Assembly (NCBI RefSeq): GCF_032854445.1
Contig: NC_088306.1
Span: 12,953,386-13,017,385 of the forward strand
Source: Liolophura sinensis
Lineage: Eukaryota; Mollusca; Polyplacophora; Chitonida; Chitonidae
Direction of reading: 5' to 3'
DNA: 64,000 nt
Part shown: positions 17,900 to 29,900 of the stretch, piece by piece
How the letters are laid out: each line of letters starts with the position of its first letter
Position numbering within the stretch: the first letter of the stretch is position 1
The notes under the pieces: generated by a model
What the model was told of the DNA's origin: nothing
What the model saw: the letters and a program-made list of their open reading frames with translations, nothing else
The model's database searches: none
Made by a program: the position numbers and the translations under genes

Positions 17900-17963
17900 A
17901 TGCTTCCGTTTTACTGGAGATTAGTGCTGTTTTTGGTGAATCTTTCTCCCTTGGATAGCAGGT
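17900..17963 (+). CDS. LRP-like exon 1, signal peptide candidate
   Basis: The ATG opens a 21-codon stretch beginning [18 protein letters not shown], short and hydrophobic like a secretion signal. It ends in phase 1 at a very good donor, GT|GTAAGT. That phase fits exon 2, with the junction codon TTG. A pyrimidine-rich TCTTTCTTTCAG at 17801-17812 could be the acceptor of this exon if a 5' UTR exon exists. A 25-codon upstream ORF from the ATG at 17881 overlaps this start in another frame. There is no homology proof, so an undetected alternative first exon remains possible. Confidence 0.5.
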
Positions 17964-20900
17964 GTAAGTACAGACAGTTTTAAAAGGATACCTGCTTTTA
18001 TCCCATAAATGTACATTTTTCCGGGTAATAAAGGTATGATATATCGTTTTGATATGCACAACGTGTAATATAAATTCCGACATTTTGATTTGCCCGTGTA
18101 TCTTTTTATTCATCAAATCGACCAATCAAAACTTACAATTCGGCTGTGCAAGCACTACCTTTTTTTGCAACTTTTTCTTGTCGTCTGCAAATGTCAATAT
18201 GGCCGACTTTTGACCAGGAGATCAGGAGACCAGGATTGACAAAAAGAGGACGCACCAGAATTATAAATGTGACAAGAGATAATCGAATCAGTGTGGAAAT
18301 CCTCGGCATTGATTAGGACATTGAGCTATCGCCACGAAAGCTAAGTAATGGCGCCGATAGTTTGCTGTCCCATATCGGGTGGTGTCTTTCACGTGCATGT
18401 TCATTACAATCATGAAGCACCCAAACGACGACGTATTTGTGTTATTGAATCGTCATCCTAATCTTTACAAGAACACTAGCTGATGCCTAAATTCCAATCA
18501 GCCGTTACAACTCTGTAGACTGTTTCGCTTGTTGAACCTTCGTTAAGTTAAACTGTCAGTGGTTTTTCGAAAGTTTCACAGCGTGTACTCAGCGCACGTG
18601 AAATTTGTCTGTTATTAGATAGTAATTATTTCTGTTGTAAAATGTAATATTCTTGATATAAATATTAACGTATTGAACGGTATATTGTATAAAGCAAACT
18701 TTTGACATGTCTAGGGTATAAAAAAAGTCGTTATGTAAATAAACTTTGTCTGTACTACATTATACTCTGCCATGTACTTGTCACTTACTGATTACGCTTC
18801 ACTTCACCTATATATGCGCGGTTAGACGTCGGCGCAGTTCCCGAAAAGTTTAACTCGTAATGATTTTTTCCGCTATAAATTTACAATAAGGCATTTATGG
18901 GATAAAAAGGATATGAAATTCGTGACCCTCGATATCAAATTTATTAAACAAGAGTAGTAATTTTCATTTGTTCCTCGCTGGGGGCTCGGAACAAATGAAA
19001 ACTACTACTCTCGTTTGATAAATTTGAGATTTTCCGTCACTCATTACACATCCTCTGTGTACGATTTTGTAACAGTGAGTTATTCGTCTGTTTGTGTGTG
19101 TCTGTCTCTCTCTCTCTAGATATATGTATAAATGTGTTCGCCTATAATTAACTGCTGATAGGGAAACTTGATTTAAATTTGTTTTAGTGTCTTTATGCAC
19201 ATTTCCTCACATTTTATTAGTTTTCTTTAGCCTTGTCAGTATATAATGGTTATTTATGTTGCACAATTCACATGTGTATAGCCTATTCTTTTAAAGAGTC
19301 GCCTATTTATTTATTTATTTATTTATTTGATTGGTGTTTTACGCAGTACTCAAGAATATTTCACATATACGACGGCGGCCAACATTATTGTGGGTGGAAA
19401 CCGGGCAGAGCCCGGGGAAACCCACGACCATCCGCAGGTTACTGGCAGACCTTACCACATACGGCCGGAGAGGAAGCCAGCATGAGCTTGACTTGAACTC
19501 ACAACGACCGCATTGGTGAGAGACCCCTGGGTCATTACGCTGCGCTGGCGCGCTAACCAACTGAGCCACGGAAGCCCCGAGAGTCGCCTATATTCAGCTG
19601 TCTGTAAAATTAGTCACACTCTTTACCAAAATCGCCTTTAGTCAGTGACACGTAACAATCCAAGCTCTAGATACGTTGGATACATTGGATGTCCATATTA
19701 TTACAAAGAAATTGCAGTTAGAACAGTTTTTCTTTTCCTAGTGTTAAAATCCGAATGCTCTGTTTCGACGGCATGAATCAATATCCTCGGGTGACGTCAT
19801 AATTATTCAAACAACACTGGCATGCTGGATAATGCGCAGATATCAGATACGTTTTGATGGAAGGTAACAACCAGTTACCTTAACTGCTGTTGACTTCATT
19901 ATAAACCCTGTTTCTGACTGACACTGTCATGTTTGCACTTGTTAACACGTTTTAGTATAATGCAACCTTAATAAGTGAATTTTATTTTATGTCTTGTAGT
20001 ATATAATCTCACGGCAGAATGGTTTTAGAGATGGATAGGCAATGCTGGTAGCGAGTATGACTGATTTTTCAGAGAGCTGAGATTCTCTACAATAAATAGA
20101 CTGTAGCCAAGAACAGCACCATATTTTAACAGGTTATTCCCACAGCGGTCTGCCCTGGAAATGAAACACATAATAAATAAAATGATGAAACCTGCTCGTG
20201 CATACACACATCACATAATAATTTCTTTTAAAGTAATGACGGCATACCTTTTATCAATCCCGAACTGTTATTCAGGAAGTTTGGTGTCCTTGAATATTTG
20301 TATTCCCTAATTTTGCCCTGAATATGCGCATTTCGAAAAACCATGAAGTCTGAAAGTTGATGTCCCTCCGCCTTTCAATGTTAGTATTCTGAATTAAGCC
20401 TGGAATGTGCAGACTGCGAAAAGCCGTTCTGGAAGTTAATGTCCTTCCGCCCTGAATGTTAGTACACTTATTACGAACTGGGCCTGGAATGTGCGGATTC
20501 CGAAAAGTCATTCGTTAAGCTGATGTTCTTTTGCCTTGAGTGTCTGGATTCCAAATTGAGCCTGGAATGTGCGGATTCCGAAAAGTCATTCGTTAAGCTG
20601 ATGTTCTTTTACCTTGAGTGTCTGGATTCCAAATTGAGCCTGGAATGTTCGGATTCCAAAAAGTCATTTGTTAAGCTGATGTTCTTTTGCCTTGAGTGTC
20701 TGGATTCCAAATTGAGCCTGGAATGTGCGGATTCCGAAAAGCCATTAGTTAAGTTGCCTTGAATGTGTGGATTTCGAAAAGCCATTGTGGATGATAGTGA
20801 TTGGGGCCTTTAGAACACGTAGCCACATTGCACGTTAGCACCATAAACCTCACTGAAAATGGCGTATTTTGGACGTAACTTACTACTAACTTACGGATAA

Positions 20901-23900
20901 TTAGTTTTTTTCGTATTTGTTTACAGTGTCTCTGGAGAAGAACCTTATCTGGAGTGTCAATAACCAATCACTTGGGTTGCCGGGGCTCGTCTATGTGAAG
21001 GGTGACCCGGTAGATGTCCTCAGGTCGCCGAGAACACCCGAGGTGTTGTCGGTTGATTCCGGCAAATCTCTGATACCATCGCTGACCTCGGATTTTCACG
21101 CTGGAAAGCTGTACTATATGGAAGTAAACAGCCTGTCTATCTTTGAGCTGGACGTCAATACATCTTCGTCTGTACCTATACATCGAGGGTTCGGTCGATC
21201 CCGCCAGCTGGCCGTTGACTGGTCCAATAGGAATCTATACTGGGTTGACCATTTGTTCCAGTGGATTGCTGTAAAATCGCTTATGGTGAGGATAGGTCAT
21301 GATTTTGATTTGGTTTTCGAGTCAGCTTTCATGCTTCCTATCTCGTTCGGGCTAAACCAGCTATTAACTTTTTCAATAGCAACGATGTTTTCACAGATTA
21401 CATTCATTTAAGACATGCAAAGAATAAAATCGGTAATAAAATTACTAAAGGAAAGCAATTTCGGCAAGGCGATCTTTGATGTTGTTTGGATGGTAAAGCT
21501 GTAAAGCTCTGATAATAAGCGGTCATTTGTGTTGGTCGTTTTCGTCGTATAGCATTTTGCTATGCATTTGTATTACTGAAGAACATAGTCCTTGTTCACT
21601 GTCTTTAGTTATATCAGAAGCTCATTAACTAGAAGTTTGCAACTTCCCTAAAGCTAGTCTCCACAACACATTACACATGTTACGTCATCTGTAGAAGCTC
21701 GGGCCAGCTGGTGGAGAAATATGCCAACCTCTTGTGTAAAAATTGTGAACTGAATCATGGGAAATATAATTGCAAACGGCTGCTACAAGAACTGGCCACA
21801 CCTTGAAATGGAAACGCCGTATTTAAAAAACTACGATTTCTATAATCATTCCTTGTATGCAGTTATGAACCCAATGCCTATTTTTATATTTCCAAGCAAC
21901 TTTAAAACAGTTACTATCAAAGACATTCTTTTCCTTTTACAAAACTCTCCGTTGTCGTAATTTTTTAAAGTCTATTTCAACACAACGGCGTTTGGATCCC
22001 ACCATGCATCAAAAATGCATGGCTGCGCAGATAGGTCACATAATGTGTTAGAGATGGAAGAAAAGTGTAAAGTGCCGTGAAGATTAGCTATAGCGAAGTT
22101 GCATACTTCTAGGTAATGGTCTTCTGATTATATGTATTGCATTATATGTATAAATGAGTCCAAGGTTACGTGCATATACATGTATACCTAATTTCCCAGA
22201 AAAAACCTATTTTGTTTTCACACGTCAGTTCTGTAAGTCTGTTTGTCTGGAATTTATTGCAGAATGATGATCTTTACGACTTTAAAGTTCTCATCGAGTT
22301 CGAATGGGAGAAACCGTTTGGAATTGCTGTAGACCCAATAAGAAAGTAAGTTACTGACTCAATAGCATCACAGTTGGGTGACCAGCCAAATCTTGTAAGA
22401 TTTTAGTAAAGTCACCTTAGTTAAATCCAAGGAAACGACGACTTTAAAAGTTATTTTTATTTCCACTGAGATATTTAATGCTTTTGTCTTTCCAGGATTT
22501 TGTACTGGATAGAGAGCGGCAATAATGTGATGATAAAACGCGCCTACCTGGATGGAGAATCGCCTCAAGTTATAGCCGTTGGCGGAATTTACAAGCCAAG
22601 AACGATAACCACTGACGTGAAAACCGGCAGAATTTACTGGGCAGATAAATTCAAAAAGTCGATAGAATATTGTGAGAGCGATGGTCAGCACAGGGCCATA
22701 CTGCGCAGGATAAATATTTCAGGATTCTATTCGGTTGCACTTTATAAGGTTTGTACAAAAGAAATCTGTCCTATGCGTGAAATAGGCTTCCGAATGTCAA
22801 ATGTGGAAGATTCAAGTCGAGACTGTCCAATGTATAAATGTATATTTTATACGGAATAATTGATACTTGTATTTCTAACATGTTTGAGATATGCATGTAT
22901 TCACGCATGCCCTCATCACGAGTCAAAACGTAAGCTAAATTTTGCCTTCGGCTTTTATTTTTGATTAAAAGAAAGCGACCAGGGAGCTGACCCAATAAGA
23001 TATAGTTAGTAAGGCGTCCAGACTTCAGCGTTAGCATGTATACACTCTAAGATAGCTTCTCATGCAGCCATGGCGTGTATACAGTATATCAAAAGAGCGC
23101 GATCCTGAACGAATACATACGGAGATGTACTGTCATGTAATGACATACTGTCATGTCCGTAAAAAAATTACAGTAGATTGGGCTCCTTTACAGTGCGATG
23201 CCATTCGGTAGTTCAAGGTACATATTGTACTTTTGAGATCTCACTGTTTTACCCGGGGGTAAGGATGAGCATCGCCTTATGCCATATCCCTGTATTCAAC
23301 ACACACCTTTATGCACATGCATGTTCTGTTAATAGCTGTGTTGATGTTGTATTCATATCTTCAGTATGGAACGTAGCCCAAGCTAAGCCGACCGTTACTA
23401 CCTTGACGCCCAGCTTCGCTCGTAGATATTTCGACGAGGACAATTTCACTAGAAAAAAAAACAGGTCGAACCCTGCCTTATTTTTCCTATCCACCAATTC
23501 CCTGAGTCGAACGACCTGTAAACATGTCAAACCCGTCATGAAAATGTCCTTTTTGTCAGTCTGTGTTATTGTCATGGTCAATTTTGGGTCGAATTTTAGA
23601 ATAATATTTCAAACTTGTTTTTTCCAACTAAATACATAATTAGCAGTAACTTAGACGCACCCTGGTACCATGGCTGAAGCCGCTAGGTGGAGTAAGCTGC
23701 AGATGCCCTAAATGCCCTAAATACAATGGTAGACCCGTCATATGCTACAGTTAAAAGCCACGTGCTGCGGGAAAAGTTGTGAGCACTCGGTAACTTGACT
23801 ATGTGAAAATGTCCTCTTGGGTTCAGCTGGCTATCAGTGGATGTTATTTTCGACGTGGGATATTGTCCTCGGCGAAATAATTCCGTTATTGTCTCTTGTC

Positions 23901-26900
23901 CGCAGACATTGGTGTTCCTAACGGATCAAAAAAATAAACAGATCATTGTTTTACGAGACGGCACTGGAAGAGCATTGGCTTCTATAAAGCCAACCTATGG
24001 ACAAACCTACGGTATTACCGTCTACGCTGAGGAAAAGCAGCCCAAGCTTCCAGGCAAGTGACTTTTAGGATATCTTAGATTTGGCCAGTTTCCTTTCAGA
24101 AAGCCACAACATTTAAACATCGTGTTTTTTTATGAACAATCGAAATTAAAGCCAAAGAAAACTCTGAAATGAAATATGTATCAAGTGAAAGACACTATCC
24201 AGGATAGCAGTTTGTTTTAATTTTTTGTATTGTTTACCAACTTTTATTAAAATGGTTTTAAAACATCAGATTCTACGGTGGTCTGTAGTGACCCAGATTT
24301 AAATCAGTGACCAGAAGTAGTTTTGCTTGTAATAGTTCGCTTTGAGATAAATTCAGCCAATTTCAAGACGTTCATAGATCTATCTATATGAATAATAAGT
24401 TTAAATGATGAAATCTATCAGTTTGTGTGCTAAGTGGCAAAACCTGATGCCACTCGATTGAACAGTAATCTTTCTCACCTTGTATGTAGGCCTATACAGA
24501 TGCATGTGATTGTCGTAACACTTATTGATTAAAATGGTTTCAAAAAACTGTCAAGATTTGGTGAAACTAGTAAGCTAAATGGAGTTCGTCGTATTTATTC
24601 AAACTAGTCGCTGCAGGAAATACATAAATCTTGTAGAGCCATCCAGCACGGAACTTTATACTTGAAATCAAATCTACATTAACATGAGTAAGACAATTTT
24701 ATTAAACAAAGCAAATTGATAACACCGAGTACATACTGCATGTACCCTTCTGATCAAGTCTTGGCCATTTAAGTCGGTACATTACTCCTTGCACTCCGGT
24801 TTCCTCCACCTATAAACCAATCAATCTTTCCTTTTTACATTGTGTTACGACCCAAACTGTCCGTATTATAAAGAGATGGCTTATTCGAAATACACGACAG
24901 TTTAGCCGCACAAAAAGTAACCAAAACCAGCAGATTTTATTTTACAACAATTTATTAGGTTTAACAAGAACAGATAACAAGACTTTTACAAATACTGAAG
25001 TACTTAAGTTTAACAAGAAAGGATAGCAATATCTATACAGATACTAAAGTACTTACATGTACAACGGTATCAAGTCCAAACGGACGCATATATTCTACAA
25101 TACTGAAAACCACACAGGCATAAATGCACAGAGGCAATATTCACAAGAGGGAAAATCCACAGTATAACTGAGTGTATGACGAAATATACACAAAATTTAA
25201 AAGACAGGGTCCGTGTACTGATAAGCACTGTGTACACAAGAGCACAAATTAAACATACAAGTTCAGACTGAAACAAGTGCTCGTGGAGATAGGATATAAC
25301 AAAGCCAGAGGCTATAAAGACACCAAAATTCAGCACAAAAGGCCTACTAAAGTAACACACAGCGAAAGCATCCAAAACTCTCAATAATTCTCCTTTCTCC
25401 TAATTTGACCTGCTTTCATAGGTCTTATATAGACTGGTGGAATTTTCTAGAATAAGAAAATTCTTGAACAATTGTTGTAAACAAACGGGTCCCGAACTGA
25501 GCATATTCTGGAACATTCTAAGGCAGAGGCAGGCAGCAGGCCCTGAACTCAGCATATGTAAACAGTGGCGAGCTAAATTTAGAAACTAACGGCAGTTGTT
25601 CACATAACAATTGTCTAAAGACCGTTTCTCTTTTCTTGTATTGCAGACTACTGTGAAAATCAAGGCTGTGATCATTTTTGCGTGACGGGTTCCACATCAG
25701 CCGCTAGGTGTCTCTGTCAAGACGGGTTTACCCTATCCTTAGATAACCGCTCTTGTACAGGTGGGTATGGATGAGGAACTAATTACTTATGATCGGCTCT
25801 CTATACAAGACTAAATCTGGCTCGAGAGCCTCCGTGACCGAGGTGGTTGGCGTGCCAGCGCGGCTCAATGACCCAGGAGCCTCTCACCAAAGCGGTCGCT
25901 GTGTGTTCAAGTTCTGCTCAGGCTGGCTTCCTCTCCGGCCGTACGTGGGAAGGTCTGGCAGCAGCCCGCGGATGGTCGTGGGTTTCTCGCTGGCTCTGCC
26001 CGGTTTCCCGCACCACAATGCTGGCCGCCATCGTATAAGTGAAATATTCTTGAGCACGGCGTAAAACACCAAGCAAATAAATAAATTAATAAATCTCAGT
26101 CAGCCTGGTTTCTTATTCCCATGGATATTCTCTGTTCTTTCCAACATGTCTGGTAATAATTCCTTAGGTAGCAGGGAAACGATTGAAAGACAAACAAACA
26201 TGCTACAAGTTTAACATAATAAGAAACAGTAACGGAACCAAACACTGACAAATGTCATGATGCTGTTTTGTGTCATCTGCTGACGATTAGTACTAACAGT
26301 TATTTATTTTGGACGACTATTGTGTACGTTGTATCTTTATCATACATGTACAGCCAATGTTGGTGAATAAGTCATACCCAATTTGTTATGATTGTCTATA
26401 CACCCTAAAACCCTAATAAATGTTACCATATCGAGGACAATGTGTTATTACTCATTAAATGACCGAGAACAAAGTGAATCACGGCCATTCTGATTTCTCT
26501 TTACCTTTGACAGGTGTTTGTTTCGCTAACTATTCCTTTTAATTTGAGTGTAGTGCGTGAATATTTAAACAGAGAACTAAAATATTTAATTTTCAGACTC
26601 AACCGTCTACTCTCCCAGACTGTTGTCGTTTGCAAACAAAACCCACGTGTGCTTCGTCAACATCACAGCCCCGCTGACAGGATTAACTGGACCCCCGTAT
26701 TGCCCAGTTAGTGATGGGGTGGATATCACCGCCATAGTGCCGGACGCCGGAAGACGACACCTGTATTACGCTGATAGAGGGCGAGGGCGGATTTCCAGAG
26801 TTTCTCTGGTAGATGGATTGTCACGTGTTGTTATAAAAGATGCTGGGCAAGTGGAAGGTAAATTTTTATGGACTTTCTCAATATGTATCTCGCAATTTTT

Positions 26901-29900
26901 TTTCAAACTTTTTGCTTACAAATCTTGGTCCCTCTCTCTGGCTGATGTCATTGTGTCTTTCTTTCTGTATATATTTATATATTTATTTGTTTCTTAACGC
27001 CATATTCCAGAATTTTTCACTTGTGCGATTTCGGTCAGTTTTATGGCTGGATGAATACAAATTGCCCGGACTGAGCCACCGGCCTTTGAAAGTTACTGTT
27101 ACGAACTTTCCCACATGAAACGTAACATGTACACACCGTATTAGTGAAACACAAGTGGTCTTCAACTAACGTTGAGCCAGAACGGGGAAATCTACAAATT
27201 CCCTGTCTGAGGCTTATATATCTAAATTTGTCTGTTTTTTGTCTGATTAGTCTTATGTGCGTACCTAGGTCTGTCTCTTTCTTTCTTTGCTTTCCTGACT
27301 TTTTGGTTGTGAATCTGTTTTGGGGATTTCTATATTATTTGTGTGTCTCTGTTTGTGATTGTCGCCACTTCATTTAGCATCCATACAAACTCTTTTGTTT
27401 TCAAACAGGTTTAAGTTTTGACTGGATTAGACGAACCATTTTCTGGACGGATTCCTCCGTCAAACAGATCAAGTCGTATGACATAGGCACAACCCGCCGG
27501 ATGGCGACCGTCAAGAATACAAATGACTCATTGGGTCACGTGACAGTTGATCCATTCACAAGGTTGGCTTCTGTTATAGAAGTTACATTTTGCTTAATTT
27601 TAAATTTCAGTTACCTCAATTTTTCTTGCCCTGATGCTACAAACACATATGTTACACGGATAGGCTTGAAAGTTCAGAATTGTACACAGGGATTATAAGA
27701 GTGATTTGCATTTCACGTGATTTCGCAATTAATTGTGGAGAAAGAATTTATTTAACCATATATCTATGGGTACAGGGTGAAATAACTCGATTCCTAAAAG
27801 CTTTGCAAGAGGTGTGCACTTTGGGTAAAGCTCCATTTCTCAATCTACGTTAGTCAGCTGTTTAAATCGGTCAGAAACTATACCGGATTTCTGTCCGCGG
27901 TGACGTCTTTTCCCTTTGATATCTGAACTGTATAACGTGAACTGTATAACGTTATGCTGATATTTCAATAAATAATGTTGACAACACAACAGTTCAACGA
28001 ACAGAAAATTTGATACAGTTTTTAACGAACGCCAGATTCAAGAAAAAGGTTTTCAAAGCCCTTCAAACTCGGGGAGAAGTTCGTCTTTTTCCTTTGATAT
28101 CTCGCGTGAACTATATAACGTTATGCTGATATTTCAATAAATAATGTTGACAACACAACGGTTCAACGATGAGAAAGTTTCAGACAGTTTTTAACGAACG
28201 CCAGATTCAAGTAAACGGTTTTCAAAGCCCTTCAAACTCGGGGAGAAGTTCGTCTTTTTCCTTTGATATCTCGCGTGAACTATATAAGGTTATGCTGATA
28301 TTTCAATAAATAATGTTGACAACACAACGGTTCAATGATGAGAAAGTTTCAGACAGTTTTTAACGAACGCCAGATTCAAGTAAAAAGTTTTCAAAGCCCT
28401 TCAAACTTGGGGAGAATTTCGAAGAAATTGGTTTTGCCTTATCTGTCCATGATAAGTAATTCTGAAGTATTATCTGTGTGCAGTTGTTGAAGCTCTAATG
28501 AAACTGCTTTTCATTTTCACAGGCAAATATTTTGGATCACCAGGTCACCGTATGCCATAAAAAGTACGTCATATGATAACACCAAAAGGGAGACAACTCT
28601 AATATCCGCCTACATTAGTAGACCCTCGGATATCTATTTTGATGCAGAAAAACAGTCGTAAGTTAACGTGAATGGATTGCATGTATTAAGAAAACAGTGT
28701 ACGTAATCCTAAAGTTCTGCACTCACGAACGTATCAGCAAAGTTGTATAACTTGTTAGTTTCCGGTCTGTCTTACACTCAGTTCAGCGTCATAAGTTCCC
28801 AACTGTTACGCGTATATTTATATACCCACATACAGGCGGAACGGTTTTAACATTTTGGATGGGGTCGAGGAGGTGACGTTTTGAGACGGGTGATTGGTAA
28901 TTTAATATCAACGAAAGTTGTCTAACATTTTTTTATACATATGACGGTTTTTACCTTAGCGACAAAAACAATTCGATTTCGAAGCTCCCAAATTGTAATG
29001 TTAAGTCATTGATGTTTTTCAGGTTAATCTGGAGCGATCAGGATCAAATCCACAGAATCTTCGTAAACGGTACTGGACGGAAATCTGTGTTGCGCCGAGT
29101 TGGAGACATAAACCACGGATTGGTTGTCTACAAGGTGATTTCCCTGGGTGTAAATGTCACGCCAGTGCTTGCCCAAATAACCTACAATAAACAACAGTAC
29201 AGAGAAGGTGTTGTAGCAACCTGCGAATGGTCGTGGGAACCCGGGCACTAACCCGGTTTCTTTTCGTCATAATGCTGGCCGCCGTCGTATAAGTGAAATA
29301 TTCTTGAGTACAGCGTAAAACACCTGTCAAATTCATAAATAAATAAATAAATAAATAAATAAATACAATAAAATATATGATAGTGGAAGGTGGAGGCTTC
29401 ATCCACGACGGGAAATTTCAATGATGAATCCGGTTTCCGTTAATTACTGAACATTCTCATTGTAAACTGACCTAATCGGTACTTGTACGTTGAGCGGTAC
29501 AGATATGGTAATTACGTTGAGTGTCATAGATATGTTGATGAAGAGCCACAGAATAAACTGAGTAAACTGAGTGAATCAATGCATGAACGTTTTGCGGTGT
29601 GAAAAATGTTAACAAATAGCCACAGTCCACTGACTAGCTCAGTCAGCTGTTGGTGAATTATGTGGTTAATTCATGTAGTCTACATATGGTCAGTGTTGTA
29701 TATAAGTACTACATAGTGTGTTGCACAGGGAACAGAAGCTGACAGATTTGTGTACATTATTGTGTGCATTATCTCCCTTTATTTGTATTGGCCGTACTAG
29801 GCCACCAGAGTGTATTCAGGTCTTTCTCTCACTGCATACCATCAAATCAGAGCAGTCGCATCAGAAAGGATCTAAAGTCAACAGTTACGGTCAACTGACT

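Noticed and set aside
20917-21411. 164-codon ORF as an independent small protein
   Set aside because: It is LRP-like exon 2 plus read-through into intron on both sides; the donor at 21286 and phase with exon 3 define the true exon.
23178-23639. Overlapping 153-codon (+) and 90-codon (-) ORFs in LRP intron 4
   Set aside because: No recognisable domain on either strand, and no splice signals fitting the LRP phase; probably chance or part of an unidentified repeat.
25070-25384. 104-codon hydrophobic minus-strand ORF
   Set aside because: It lies inside the solo LTR and has no similarity to a known membrane protein; hydrophobicity follows from the base composition.
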